DNA of 64,000 nt, from the NCBI GenBank assembly GCA_965205165.1, contig OZ242037.1, forward strand, positions 248,001 to 312,000, written 5' to 3'. The notes beneath the pieces were generated by a model. That model worked only from the letters and a program-made list of their open reading frames with translations, ran no database searches and had not been told where the DNA came from. Origin of the DNA: CBDESM01 sp965205165 (GTDB taxonomy: Bacteria > Chloroflexota > Dehalococcoidia > Bin125). The translations under genes were made by a program, and so were the position numbers. Within the stretch, counting starts at the first letter, position 1. Every line of letters begins with the position of its first letter. Shown here piece after piece: positions 16,748 through 28,600 of this stretch.

Positions 16748-18688
16748 TCATAGGTTTTCGATTTTTACGGGGGTGATATTGCCGGGGGGGTGGAAGCCGA
16801 AGATGCGGCCGTAGAAATCCAACTCGGATTCGGCGGCGCGGATGATGTTTTTGGATTGGCGGAAGCCGTGTTGTTCGCCTTTGAAGAGGATGTAGGCTAC
16901 GGGGATGCCTTGCTTGCGGAGGGCGTCGTACATGCGCTCGGACTGGTTGGGGGGGACGATTTTATCCTCGTCGCCTTGGAGGAAGAGTATGGGGCAGTTG
17001 AAGCGGTCGAGGGCGTTCATGGCGGAGCGCTGCTGGTAGAGTTCGGCGCGCTCGGGGTAGGGGCCGATCAGGGTGTCGAGGTAGCGGGATTCGAATTTGT
17101 GTGTTTCCTCGGCGAGGGCGGCGGCGTCGCTGACGCCGTAGTGTGATGCGCCGGCGCTGAAGGTGTCGGTGAAGGCGAGGGCGCAGAGGGTGGTGTAGCC
17201 GCCGGCGGAACCGCCGCGGATGGCGAGGCGGGCGGGGTCGACGTCGCCGCGGCCGACCAGATAGCCGGCGGCGGCGGAGCAGTCCTCGACGTCGACGATT
17301 CCCCAGTTGCCGTTGAGCAGGCGGCGGTAGGCGGTGCCGTAGCCGGTGGAGCCGCCGTAGTTGACGTCGACGACGCCGAAGCCGCGGGTGGTCCAGTACT
17401 GGACGGCGAGGGAGAAGCCGGGTTCGGTGCGGCTGGTCGGGCCGCCGTGGGTGAAGGTGATCAGGGGCGGCAGTTCGCCCTCGGGCGCTTGGAAGGCGGG
17501 GTTGCGGGGGGCGTAGTAGTAGGCGTGGGCGGTTCGGCCTCCGGCGCTGGGGAAGCTGATCGGCTCGGCCTCGGAGATGCAGGCGGGGTCGAGCGCGGGG
17601 GCGGCGCCTTGGCGCAGGATTTCGATCTCGCCGCTGTCGGCGTCGATGGCGACGATCTTGGCGCCGGAGTCGGCGGCGGCGGCTTCGACGATGAGGCGGT
17701 TGCCGGAGACGGCGAAGTCGTAGCCGAACGAGTTGAAGGGGGTCTCGATCTCGCGGAGTTCGCCGGAGGCCAGGTTGATCACCCCGATCTTGCGGCTGCC
17801 GTCGAGGAAGTACTTGACGGCGAGGCGATCGGCGTCGAGCGGGGCGTAGCAGGACGAGCTGAAGGTCCACGGCGGCTGGCCGAACTCGGCCTCGATTGCG
17901 AGCACGGGGGCGAGGGCGTCGCCGGTCCAGCGCTGGATGTTCCACCAGCCGGAGGCGTCGGAGACGCAGAAGAGCGCGCCAGAGGGCCCCCAGGCGGGTT
18001 CGAGGATGGATTCATCGCCGCGGGCGTCGCCGGCGATGCGGCGGGCGTTGTGCAATGCGCCGTCGGAGGCGATGTCGGCGAGCCAGAGTTCGGTGGCATC
18101 CCAGGGCATGCGCGGGTGGTTCCAGCAGATCCAGGCGAGGCGGCGTCCGTCGGGCGAAACGCGGGGGGCGGCGTAGAAGTCGAAGCCGCGGTGGAGCGGT
18201 TGGGGCTCGCCGCCGGCGGTCGGGACGGCGGCGATGCAGTTTTCGGCCTCGCCGTCGCCGGAGTGGTCTTCCAGGACGCAGATCAGCCGCTCCCGCTGTC
18301 GGTCGACGGTCGCATCGGCGTAGCGGAAGGGGCCTTCGGGCGTGATCGGGCGGGCATCGGCTGAGGCATCGGTCGGGCGGCTGCAGAGGCGCTGGTCCTT
18401 GAAGTTGGCGTAGAAGGCGGCGCCGTCCGCGGCGATGAACGCGCCGCCGCCGTATTCGTGGACGAGGGTGCGGGCGCTGTGTTCGGGGTCGGTCACCTCG
18501 TTGAGCGCGCCATCGGCGGCGAGGCGCATGGCTGCGTAGCGGCCGGCTTCTTCGGGCCGGGATTCGATCCAGAAGACGTCGCCGCCGTCCGCGGCGATTT
18601 CCATGAAGCGCAGCGCGCCCTGCGTGAGCATGGCTGCGGCGACTGGCGATTCCCAAGCGCCGTAGGGCGCGATCTTCGGATCCGGCAT
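16748..18688 (-). CDS. S9-family serine peptidase (dipeptidyl/acylaminoacyl peptidase-like)
   Basis: A 646-residue two-domain peptidase. The N-terminal half (to about residue 380) is a beta-propeller-like region rich in WxxG/D repeats. The C-terminal alpha/beta-hydrolase domain has the triad Ser494 in GGSAGGYT, Asp575 in GDEDKIVPP and His607 in GEQHGF. ATG 18688 (MPDPKIAPYG) is preferred; longer upstream frames are arginine/serine-rich and overlap the ppc leader. No signal peptide is seen, so it probably acts in the cytoplasm on short peptides. It is divergent from ppc, with about 100 bp between the starts. Confidence 0.9.
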   Translation of the reverse strand: MPDPKIAPYGAWESPVAAAMLTQGALRFMEIAADGGDVFWIESRPEEAGRYAAMRLAADGALNEVTDPEHSARTLVHEYGGGAFIAADGAAFYANFKDQRLCSRPTDASADARPITPEGPFRYADATVDRQRERLICVLEDHSGDGEAENCIAAVPTAGGEPQPLHRGFDFYAAPRVSPDGRRLAWICWNHPRMPWDATELWLADIASDGALHNARRIAGDARGDESILEPAWGPSGALFCVSDASGWWNIQRWTGDALAPVLAIEAEFGQPPWTFSSSCYAPLDADRLAVKYFLDGSRKIGVINLASGELREIETPFNSFGYDFAVSGNRLIVEAAAADSGAKIVAIDADSGEIEILRQGAAPALDPACISEAEPISFPSAGGRTAHAYYYAPRNPAFQAPEGELPPLITFTHGGPTSRTEPGFSLAVQYWTTRGFGVVDVNYGGSTGYGTAYRRLLNGNWGIVDVEDCSAAAGYLVGRGDVDPARLAIRGGSAGGYTTLCALAFTDTFSAGASHYGVSDAAALAEETHKFESRYLDTLIGPYPERAELYQQRSAMNALDRFNCPILFLQGDEDKIVPPNQSERMYDALRKQGIPVAYILFKGEQHGFRQSKNIIRAAESELDFYGRIFGFHPPGNITPVKIENL

Positions 18689-18791
18689 GGCGACTCCCGT
18701 TCCAGACGCCGCCCATCGTAGAGGGGTGGCGGGAATTGCATATGATCGCGTCCGTCGGGGCGAGTCGGGCGGAACGAGACGGGAGGCGGGC

Positions 18792-21635
18792 GTGGCAACG
18801 GACGGGGGCGACCGGAGGGAGCGGGATCGGCCGCTGGCCGAGGACGTGCGGATGCTCGGCAATCTGCTGGGCGAGACGATCTCCGCGGTCGAGGGGCGCG
18901 AGATCTTCGATGCGGTGGAAGGCCTGCGGGCGCTGACGCGGGCGCGGCGGGCGGCCGAGGAGGCGCACGGGCAGGACCCGAAGACGGCGGAGATCCGCGA
19001 ACTGGTCGCATCCTGGCCGGTGTCGACGGCGGCCGCGGTGGGGCGCGCCTTCTTGCTCTACTTCCTGCTGGTCAACACGGCCGAGGAGACGCACCGGGTG
19101 CGGCGGCGGCGGGCGCACCTGATTGCGAACGGGGCGCCCGGGCCGCGCTCGCTGCACGCGGTGGCGGAAGAGGCGCGGGCGGGCGGGTTCGGGGAGGCGG
19201 CGCTGCGCGAGGCCGCGGCGCGGGTGCGGTTCCTGCCCGTGTTCACGGCGCATCCGACCGAGTCTCAGCGGATGACGATCGCCCGGTCGCTCAACTCCGT
19301 GCACGCGCTGATGCTGGAGCGCGACGGGGCCGCGCCGGACGAGCGGCGGCGGATCGAGCTCCAGATGCGGATGCTGATCGAGGCGATGTGGCAGGCGGAT
19401 CACCTGCGGCACCGTCGGCCGACGGTGCTGGAGGAGTCGCGGCTGCTGCTGAGCACCTTCCGGGTGACGATGTGGGACGCGATCCCGGAGATCGCGGCGC
19501 AGCTGCGCGAGGCATCGGGCGCGGAGGCGGAGGAAGCGCCCGCGCCGATCCGCTTGGGCAGCTGGATGGGCGGCGACGCCGACGGCAACCCGAACGTGAC
19601 GCCGGAGATGACCTGGCAGACGGCGGTGGTGATGCGGGAAACCGTGCTGGGGGCGCATCTGGAGGCAGTGCGGGAGCTGCACGGGACGCTGCCGCACTCG
19701 CGCGGGCGGGCCGGCGTCTCGGAGGCGCTGGAGGCGAGCATCGCGCGGGACGAGGCGCGGATGCCGGAGGTGGCGGAGGCCTGGCGCGACCGTTCGCAGG
19801 ACGAGTGCTACCGGCGCAAGGCAGCGCTGATCGCGGCCCGCCTGCAATCCACGCTGGCGGCCAACCACGCGAACGCGGACATGCGGGCCGCCGCCGTGTT
19901 CCGCGATTACGTTTCGCGCACCGCGCCGGCCAACCCGGGCTTCCCCTACCACTCGGCCGAGGAGTACGCGGAGGATCTGCAGCTGATCGCGGATAGCCTG
20001 CGCTCGCACAACGCCAACGCGACGGCGGACGCGGTGGTGCAGCCGCTGATCGACCGCGCCCGCGCCTTCGGCTTCCAGCTCGCCTCGCTGGACGTGCGCG
20101 ACCATGCGGACCGCTTCCACGCGGCGGCGGCCGACTGCCTCGCGCAGGCCGACGCGGCGCCGTCCGCGGAGGCGTACCTGGCGATGGACGCGGCGGGCCG
20201 CGAGCGGGTGCTGGCGAAGGAGCTGGGGCGCGATTTCCTGCCGATCGGCGTCGAAGCGGAGGGCGCGGACAACGCGCTGGAGCGGCTGGTCGCGGTGCGG
20301 CGCATCCAGGACCGGTTCGGCCGGGCGGCCTGCGAAACCTGCATCGTCTCGATGACCGAATCGGCGGCCGACGTGCTGGCCCCGCTGCTGCTGGCGCGGC
20401 AGGCCGGTTTGAACGCGGCGGCCGGCAGCGTGCCGGGAGGCCGCCTGCGGATCGCGCCGCTGTTCGAGCGCGTGGCCGACCTCGCCGGCGCGCCGGCCGT
20501 GCTGGAGCGGCTGTTCTCGCTCGACCCCTACCGGCGGCACCTCTCGGCGCACGGCGACTTGCAGGAGGTGATGGTCGGCTACTCCGATTCGGCCAAGGAC
20601 GCGGGGATCCTCACGGCGCAGTGGAACCTCCACCGCGCGCAGGCGGCGATGCTCGAAACGGCGGCGCGGCACGGCGTGCGCCTGCTCTTCTTCCACGGCC
20701 GCGGCGGCACCGTCAGCCGCGGCGGCGGCCCGGCCCACAACGCGATCCTGGCGCTGCCGCCCGGCACGACCGGGGACGGCGTGAAGCTGACCGAGCAGGG
20801 CGAGATGATCCAGTTCACCTACGGGCTGCCGGCCAACGCCCGCTGGAACCTGGAGCAGTCGGTCGCCGCCGTCTGGTCGCGCTGCTTCGACGACGATTCG
20901 CTGCACGACGACGCCAAGCGGGCGCGCTACCACGCGGTGATGGACGAGCTGTCCGAAACCGCCGAGCGGGCCTACCGCGGCGGGATTCTGGAGAACGACG
21001 CGCTGATCGCGTACTTCCACCGGGTCACGCCGATCGAGGTACTGGGCAACCTTTCGATCGGCTCGCGGCCCACCTTCCGCCCCGGCGGGCGGCAGTCGAT
21101 CGCGGCGATGCGCGCCATCCCCTGGGTGTTCGCCTGGATGCAGGCGCGGCACGTGATCACGGGCTGGATGGGCGTGGGCTCCGCCTTCAGCGCGTTCATC
21201 GAGCGCCACGGCGAGGCGGGACTGTCGCTGCTGCGCGAGATGGAGGCGGAGTGGCCGTTCTTCACCGCGCTGATCGGCAACGTCGAGATGGTGCTCGCCA
21301 AGGCCGATTTCGGGATCGCCGAGCACTACGCGCGGACGCTCGGCAACGGCGCGGAGGACGAGGCGATCTTCCAGATGCTGCGCGACGAGTTCGACCGGAC
21401 GGTCGACGCGGTCGAGCGGATCGTCGACGAGGGCTCGCTGCTCGATCACACGCCGGTGCTGCGGCGCTCAATCGACCTGCGCAACCCCTACGTCGACGCG
21501 CTCAGCTTCATCCAAGTCGACCTGCTCGGCCGGATGCGGGGCATGGCGGAGGACGACCCGCAGCGGCAGGAAACGCTGGAAGCGATCCTGCGCAGCATCA
21601 ACGGCATCGCCGCCGGCCTCCGCAACACCGGCTAG
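18792..21635 (+). CDS. ppc: Phosphoenolpyruvate carboxylase
   Basis: Carboxylates PEP with bicarbonate to oxaloacetate, refilling the TCA cycle. The start is set at GTG 18792, preceded by GGGAGG; this gives 947 residues, the usual bacterial length. Catalytic blocks are complete: VFTAHPTESQR (first essential His), GSWMGGDADGNPNV, GYSDSAKDAG, FFHGRGGTVSRGGGP (second essential His region), IGSRPTFRPGG and the carboxy-terminal RNTG that closes the family's active-site loop. It complements the mdh/fumC/acn cluster, which lies 13 kb away. Confidence 0.95.
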   Translation: MATDGGDRRERDRPLAEDVRMLGNLLGETISAVEGREIFDAVEGLRALTRARRAAEEAHGQDPKTAEIRELVASWPVSTAAAVGRAFLLYFLLVNTAEETHRVRRRRAHLIANGAPGPRSLHAVAEEARAGGFGEAALREAAARVRFLPVFTAHPTESQRMTIARSLNSVHALMLERDGAAPDERRRIELQMRMLIEAMWQADHLRHRRPTVLEESRLLLSTFRVTMWDAIPEIAAQLREASGAEAEEAPAPIRLGSWMGGDADGNPNVTPEMTWQTAVVMRETVLGAHLEAVRELHGTLPHSRGRAGVSEALEASIARDEARMPEVAEAWRDRSQDECYRRKAALIAARLQSTLAANHANADMRAAAVFRDYVSRTAPANPGFPYHSAEEYAEDLQLIADSLRSHNANATADAVVQPLIDRARAFGFQLASLDVRDHADRFHAAAADCLAQADAAPSAEAYLAMDAAGRERVLAKELGRDFLPIGVEAEGADNALERLVAVRRIQDRFGRAACETCIVSMTESAADVLAPLLLARQAGLNAAAGSVPGGRLRIAPLFERVADLAGAPAVLERLFSLDPYRRHLSAHGDLQEVMVGYSDSAKDAGILTAQWNLHRAQAAMLETAARHGVRLLFFHGRGGTVSRGGGPAHNAILALPPGTTGDGVKLTEQGEMIQFTYGLPANARWNLEQSVAAVWSRCFDDDSLHDDAKRARYHAVMDELSETAERAYRGGILENDALIAYFHRVTPIEVLGNLSIGSRPTFRPGGRQSIAAMRAIPWVFAWMQARHVITGWMGVGSAFSAFIERHGEAGLSLLREMEAEWPFFTALIGNVEMVLAKADFGIAEHYARTLGNGAEDEAIFQMLRDEFDRTVDAVERIVDEGSLLDHTPVLRRSIDLRNPYVDALSFIQVDLLGRMRGMAEDDPQRQETLEAILRSINGIAAGLRNTG

Positions 21636-21646
21636 GCGGCGCTCCC

Positions 21647-22540
21647 TCAGGCGTTGCCGACGGGGACGGCGCCCTCGTAGACGCCGGGGATCCAGCGGCC
21701 GTCCGGGCGGCGGGCGCGGGCGATCATGTGCGGGGCCATGCCGCGGGCGGCCTCGTAGAGCTGCTCGACATCGGAGAAGGAGGCCGAGCGGTGCGCGCTC
21801 AGGCCGGGCCGCAGCACCACGGTCGGCACCTCCGGCGCGAGGTGGTCCAGCTCGCGCTCCGTGCGGCGCTCGACCGCGATCTCCCACGAGCGCGCGATCA
21901 CGTCGCCCAGCCAGTTCGGCCGGTGCGGAGACGGCGGCGCGCCCAGGTCGACCGCGATGATCTCCGTCGCGCCCTGCGCGATCGCCGTGTCCAGGTCCAG
22001 CCCGGTCGCCACGATCCCGTCCACGAACCACTCGCCGCGGATGCGCACCGGCGGGAAGAGGCCGGGCACCGCCGCGGAGGCCAGGATCGCGTCCACCACC
22101 GGCCCGCTCGAGAACACCTGCTTGCGGCCGCTGGTCAGGTTGGTCGCGGTGATGAACAGCGGGATTCGCGCCGCCGAGATCTCGTCGAGCGCCACGTGCG
22201 GCTCGATCAGCCGGCGCAGGAAGTCGTTGCGGTAGAGCGACATCTCGCGGAACAGCAGCGAGCGCCCGATTTCCAGCAGGTTGCGCGACCAGAGCCGCTG
22301 GTCGCGCAGCGAGAGCCAGAGCTCGGCCAGCCCGCTCAGGTTGTCCGGGTGGAAGGCGAGGAATGCGCCGTTGAGCGAGCCGACCGATGCGCCCACGATC
22401 AGGTCCGGGTGGATGTCCAGGTCGAGCAGCTCCTGCAGGAACGGGACTTGGACCACGCCCAAGTTGCCGCCGCCCGAGAGGACGAGCGCGAGGCGCTTGC
22501 GGGTCGCGCCGGGTGCCAGCGCTTCGAGCGGAGATGCCAC
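21647..22540 (-). CDS. Patatin-like phospholipase/acyl hydrolase
   Basis: A 297-residue lipid acyl hydrolase with a Ser-Asp dyad. The oxyanion motif SGGGNLG is at 22-28, the nucleophile Ser52 in GASVGS, and the partner Asp174 in FVDGIVATG. Length and motifs fit bacterial RssA/NTE-like patatins rather than the exported ExoU type. The start is GTG 22540. No signal peptide. It lies 79 bp downstream of the giant repeat-protein gene on the same strand, so co-transcription is possible but functional linkage is not shown. Confidence 0.88.
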   Translation of the reverse strand: MASPLEALAPGATRKRLALVLSGGGNLGVVQVPFLQELLDLDIHPDLIVGASVGSLNGAFLAFHPDNLSGLAELWLSLRDQRLWSRNLLEIGRSLLFREMSLYRNDFLRRLIEPHVALDEISAARIPLFITATNLTSGRKQVFSSGPVVDAILASAAVPGLFPPVRIRGEWFVDGIVATGLDLDTAIAQGATEIIAVDLGAPPSPHRPNWLGDVIARSWEIAVERRTERELDHLAPEVPTVVLRPGLSAHRSASFSDVEQLYEAARGMAPHMIARARRPDGRWIPGVYEGAVPVGNA

Positions 22541-22619
22541 GCCGCCAACTGTATGCAGCCGCGCGCGCTCCCGCGTGCCCGCGCCGGTTAGCCGGCGGTT
22601 ACGTCGTCGCGCTGCGCGC

Positions 22620-25600
22620 TCAACGGACGATGAAGAGGAGGTCTTGTGGGTGGAGGGGGAAGTTTTGGGAGCCTGGGATGGGGTTGCCTTGCGGGTCGGT
22701 GGCGTAGCGGATCCAGCGGCGGCCGTTCCAGAGGTGGAGGGCTTGGGCGCCGGGGAGTTCGTTGAAGAGGTCGGCGGCGGTGGCGATGGTGGCGGTATCG
22801 GGGGCTGCCCAGACGGTGAGGCCGCTGGTTGTGGCGGGGTCGGCGGGTTGGCCGGCGCCGTCGGCCAGGTGTGCGGCGGGGGAGGCCGGGTCTGAGGGCG
22901 GGGTCGGCTGGCCGGGGAGGGGGGCGTTGCGGGCGTCGATGAGCTGGACGGCGGAGGCGGAGGTGCGGGGGCCGTCTTGGGCGTCGAAGGAGATGATGGC
23001 GATGGCTTGGGAGGCGGTGACGAAGGTGGCGGTGGCGGCGCCGTCCTTGGTGGTCAGCTGGGCGGACTGCTCAGCGGCGGAGTCGCTGGGCGGGGTGGCG
23101 AGTTGGAGGGGGGAGGGGCCGTCGGCGGCGGTGGCGCGGACGCGGATTTGGGTGCCGTCGGCGACGGGGTTGCCGTCGGCGTCTGAGGCGTCGACTTGGA
23201 TGGCGAGGGTGCGGCCGAGCAGGGGCGGGCCGGCGGAGACGGGGTCGAGCGCGGCGGCGGGGCCGGCGACGCCGAAGGGGGCGGTCAGCGGGCGCAGGCC
23301 GGGCGGGGCGACCTCGAGGCGGTAGCGGCCGGAGGCGAGCGGGGCGGTGGCGGCGGCGGTCGCGGTGATGCGGTACTTGCACTTGGACGCGCCGGTGGTG
23401 CAGAGGCGCTCGATCAGGAAGCCCTGGGCGACGGCGTTGCCGTCGGCGTCGAGCACGCGGGCGGTGGCGGAGGGCAGGGCGGCGGCGTTGCCGGAGGAGT
23501 CGGCGGCGGAGATCTCGAGCTCGATCACGTCGCGGTCGTCCGAGGGGGTGGCGCGGTGGTGGAGCAGGGGCAGGCCGGCGCCGGCGCGGAGGGCGGAGGC
23601 GGCGCCGGCGAAGGTCAGATCGAGCGAGTCGGTGTAGAGCGATTGCGCGCCGCCGGTGGCGGTGACGGCGAGCGAGATGCGGGCCGAGCCCTCGCCGGCG
23701 GGCGGGGTGAAGGTGATCGGCAAGGCGGCGGGGAGGGCCGGGTTGGCCGCCACTGCCGTGGCGAAGCCGGTGCCGGGGCCGGCGTTGATCGTGCAGCTGC
23801 GGGCGGCGCCGGGGCAGAGGTCGCCGGAGAGCGAGCCGCGGGTGGCGGTGAGCGTGATCGAGGCGATCGCGGCGGCGTCGGCCGCTGCGCCGCCGGCGGC
23901 GGTGATGCGGACTTCGAGCTTGGCGCTGCCGCCGCGCGGGACGGGGCCGCTCGCGCCGGCGGCGCGGGCCAGTTCGACCGAGGCGACGGGGGCCGGCTCG
24001 CCGACGTCGATTTCGGCGGTGCGGAAGAGCGGGCCGCTGGCCAGGCGGAAGGCGGCCGCTGTTTCGGCGTAGCGGTCGGACGGCTGCGTTCCGGCGCCGG
24101 TGAAGATGTGGAAGCGGCGCTCGCGGGTCGGGATCAGGCTGGCCGTGATCCGCACGTCCTCGGCGGCGCTCGGGTCGATGGCGATGCTGGGGCGGTTGCC
24201 TTCGGCGTCGGTGATCCAGCAGGCGATGTCGCGTTCGCCGGCGGTGGATGCGCCCTGAGCGGAGGCAAGGCCGCAGCGCATGCGGCTCCAAGTGCCGCCC
24301 AGCATCAGGCGCTTGCTGCCGTCGCCGGGGCCCTCGACGCGCCAGGTGGCGGGGCCGGTGATGGCGAGGTAGGAGTCGGCGATCAGCCAGACCGCATTCG
24401 CGGACGGAACATCGCCGCCGGGCCGGCGCGAGAGGCCGCCGGCGCAGGCGTCGAGCAGGGCGCCGGCATCGTCCAGTTCGAGGAAGGAGGGGTCGGGGCG
24501 GGCGCAGCCCCAGCCGCTGCCGACCGCGTCGACGGCGACGGTGAAGCCGGCCGCGACCTCGGCCGTGGCGCCGGCCGCGATCACGCCGTCCGCGTCGGTC
24601 GGCAGGTAGGCCGAGCCGACCGGGTTGCTGACCGCGGGGTGCGCGATGGACAGCTCGCCTGTCGCGGCGGCTGCCTCGCCGGCGAAGCTGGCGCGGACGC
24701 TGATCGTGGTCGGGCCGGAGACGCCCAGGGGCAGCGTGTATTCGGCGCGCAGGTTGCCGATCGGGTCGGACGCGGTCGCGCCTCCGGCAGCGCCGGCCAG
24801 CAGCTGGGCGCGGCTGAGCGAGAGCGTGCAACCGCTCGAGGAGGCGGCGCAGGCCTGGCCGTTGTAGGCGATCGTGCCCTGGCTGATCGTCAGCTCGACC
24901 GCCTTCTCAGCGGCCAGCTCGGAGAAGAGCGCGGACTTGACCCGGCCGGGCAGGGCCGAGCGCGGGGCGGGGGCGGCGGTCGCGCGCGAGTCGGCGCGGC
25001 CGATCGCGAACAGCGCGGCCGGCGCGGCGGCGGCGTAGGCGGAGCCGGGGTCGCTCCAGTCGAGGTAGACGCCGGCGGCGCGCTTGCCGGGGCCGGCGGC
25101 GTGCGCGAACGCCAGCGTTTGCTCGATCATCTCGGGCGGGCTCGCGCCGGCGATCGCGTAGCTCAGCCTCACCGTGCCGGTCGCGCCGGAGGCGGCGGAC
25201 GGGACGTAGGCCAACGCAAGCGGGCGGATCGGTTCGTTCGCTTCGGCCGCGCCCTGGAAGGCTTGCAGCGCGGCGCTGCTGATCGTGCAAGTGGATGTAT
25301 CGGTCTGCGCGGCCGGCTGGTACACGGGGTGCGCGGAGGTTGCGCGCGGGCAGAGCGTCTGGTGGATGATCTCGCCGGCGGTCGCGCTGATCGTGAGCGT
25401 GGTGATCTCGTTGTACTGGACCAGCTCGTCCATGTTCGCCGTGGGCGGATTGGCCGGGTGCGCCTCGAGGCCGCGCATCAGCGTCGCCGCGAAGCCGATC
25501 GGGGTGCCGCGCTGGACCGACGGGGCGGTGCAGGCGGTGAGCGCGGCGGCGCCGCTGCCGGACTCGGCGAGCGTGCAGACGCGCAGGCCGGTGGCGGCGT

Positions 25601-28600
25601 CCGCATCCGCGACCAGCGGCAGGGCGAAGGCGCGCTTGGCCGGCGAGACCATGCGCAGCTCGTAGACCGCCGTGCGCGTGCCGGACGAGTCCTCCAGCGC
25701 GATCCGCTGCACCGGGCCCGTGCCCAGCATCTGCTCGTTGACCGGCTGGGCTGCGGTCGGAGCGGTCCGGCCGGTGTGCGCGAGCTCGATCCGGATGACG
25801 GCGGCGGCGGAGTACTCGGCCGGCACCGAGGCGGCGAACTCGAGGCCGCCGGGCGACCGCGCGCCGCGCTGGCGGGCCTGCCATTCGGCGCGGGTGATCT
25901 CGCAGGACGCCGCGACCGGGCAGAGGCCGCGCAGCGGGGTGCCGTTGCGGGCGGTCAGCTCGGCGCCGCTGATCAGGTCGCCGGCCGCGTCCTGCACGCG
26001 GATCGTGACCGTCTCGAAGTCCGCGAACGACGGGCGCAGCGCGGCCGTCGGCGGGGTGTACTGCTGCTGCCGCGCGTTGTACAGCTCCAGCGCCAGCGGG
26101 GTCGGGCGGCCGCGGGGCTCGTACTCCCAGACCGTCGCGGAGAGGCTGCCGGTGCGGGGGCGGCCGTCCGCGCCGACCGGGGCCAGCAGCGGGTAGGCCC
26201 AAGGCGCGTAGATGCTGAACTCGCGGACCTTGGTCATCGAGTCGGAGCGGTTCACGGTCAGCTTCAGGCGCACCAAGTTCGTCGAGCCCTGCGGGATCGA
26301 GACCGCGAACTTGAGCGGATCGACCTCGTCGTTGTCGCCCGGGCTCGCCTCGGAGTCGTAGGCCTTCAGCGCGGCCAGCGTGATCGTGCAGACGTTCGAC
26401 GGCTCGGCCTCCGTGCAGGGCGCGAACTTCGCGGCGGAGTCCGCCGCCGTGATCAGTCCGCCTGCGGGGGCCGCCATGCCGCTCGCGCCGTCCAGCAGCT
26501 CGATCTTCACAGCGGTCGCGCCCGAGGCCTGGTCGAACTCCCAATATTGCGCCGTGTTCGAGCTCGAGACCGCCTCGTGCGCGGTCTTCGCGGCGTTGTA
26601 GATGTGCGCCCAGATCGGCGTGCGAGCCCCCGCCTGCGCCCACTGCTGGTCCATCGCGGGCGCGGCGCCGGTCGCGTCCGCGACCATCGCGAACGGCTCG
26701 GCCCGGGTGCCGCCGTCGAACGGGAGGGTGAAGGTCTGGGTGCGGGCCGACTGTTGGCCCGTGCCGGTGCGGATTACGGTGACCACGAGGTTGGCGTTGC
26801 CGAAGTTGGGCGTCATGTGGTTGGCGGGCACGCTGAAGTTGAACTCCAGCGGCAGCGCGCGGTAGTGGCTGCCCGCGCGCGGCGGGCCGGCCGCGAGGAA
26901 GTTCGCCGACGTGATCGTGCAGACGTTGCCGACCGCGGCTTCCGTGCAGGCGCTGGTCCCGTCGTTCTTCAGCACCTTGACCTGCGCGCCCGTGATCGCC
27001 GAGCCGGAAGTGAGGCTGTTCGCCGTGGGCCGGGTCTTGACCTCGATCTTGACCTCGCTGATCGTCGAGTAGGACACGCGGTTCGTGCTCGACGAGTAGG
27101 TGTTGATGGCGGTCGCGCTGTCGTAGACCAGCAGCTGGACCGGCGTGTCCTGGCCGCCCGGCCGGTAGCGCCGGAAGCGGTGGACCAGCGGGTCCGCGTC
27201 CTCGCTCAGCAGCACGTTGCCCGTCTCGGCCGTCCCGTCGATGCCGATCGGGCGCGCGAACGGCTGCGCGTTGGAGGCCGCCGCGGCGCCGCGCTTGTAG
27301 ACCGCGGCGGCAGAGCGGAGGCCGTTGTCGTGGCGCTTGAGCTGGAGATTGAGGGTCACGTCCTCGCTGCTGGTGAAGGCGGTCTTGATCGCGAAGGCGA
27401 ACTCGAACTGAAGGCTGCGGCGGGCGTCGGCCGCGCCGGTGATGCCCATCAGCGTCTTCAACGTCGCACGGGTGAGGGTGCAGGTGCCGCCCGCGTAGGA
27501 GGCCTCCGAGCAGCCCAGCGCCGTCCCGTCCGGCTTGGTGAAGACGATCTGCGAGGCGTTCAGCGAGGTCGTGGTCTGCGGCCCGGTCGGGTAGTTGGCG
27601 CTCAGGATCAGCGCCTCGGTCGAGTGCAGCGAGGCGAAGCTGGCCAGCTCGACCGTCTCATCCCAGCCGCTGGCGGCGGCGGACTTGTAGATGCGCACCG
27701 CGACCCGCTGGCGTTCGGCCGCCAAGCCGTAGTAGTGCTCGTTGTCCGCGCGGTCGCCGTCGCCGTCGTCGTCCCGCTCCGCCGTCCCGTCCGAGAGCCG
27801 CGGGTCGAGGGCCGGCCCGGCGTTGTCCGAGCGCGCCCCCACCGGCGCGTCGTACTTGAGCGCGAAGGTGCGGTCGCGCTCGCCGGCCTTCTCGACGCGG
27901 ACGTGCACGTAGGCCGCGTTGCCCGCGTAGTTCAGCGGCACCGAGACGAAGATGTCCAAGTCGCCGCTCTGCCCGCCCGTGCCGGCCGGCCAGTCGGCGC
28001 GGGCGATGGTGCAGGGCGGGGTGGTCGAAGTGCAGCCGCTGATCTGCGTTCCGCCGGTGTTCGAGGCGATGTCCGCGCCGCTGATCGCCGTGGTTCCAGC
28101 CGCGTCCGAGGTGATGCTGATGATCACCTGATCGAACGTCGTCGATGCCGCGTTGGTCGATCCGCCGGCCGACGCCCGCAGCGATATCCGCACCCGGTCC
28201 GCCCCCGACCTCGCGTTGAACTCGCCGGCCGAGGGCAGCAATGCGCCGTTGGCCGCGTTCCGCGGCGTCGCGCCGGGATGCGCGGAGACCGTCAGCGGCG
28301 GGCCCCACTTCAAGGAGGTGCTGCGGGAGAGCTTGCCGGGCTTGGTCGCGGTGAGGTGGATGTAGACCGCGCCGGTGTGCGAGTCGGGGATCTTGAAGCG
28401 GAGGTCGCCTTGGAGCCAGCTGGCCATGCAGCGGTTGCCGCAGGGGAAGGCGTTGCCGGCGGAGTCGGTGAAGGCGGCCCCGCTCAGCCGGTTGTTGCCG
28501 GCGGCGTCGGTGGTGATCGCGTGCACATGGCCGTCGTAGACGCCGGCGGCGGGGCTGGCGTGGTTGCCGTCGAACGCGGTCCGCTCCTGGTCGCGGAAGA

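Noticed and set aside
18012..21449. Long minus-strand frame opposite ppc
   Set aside because: Arg-rich shadow of the ppc coding strand; ppc has every family motif.
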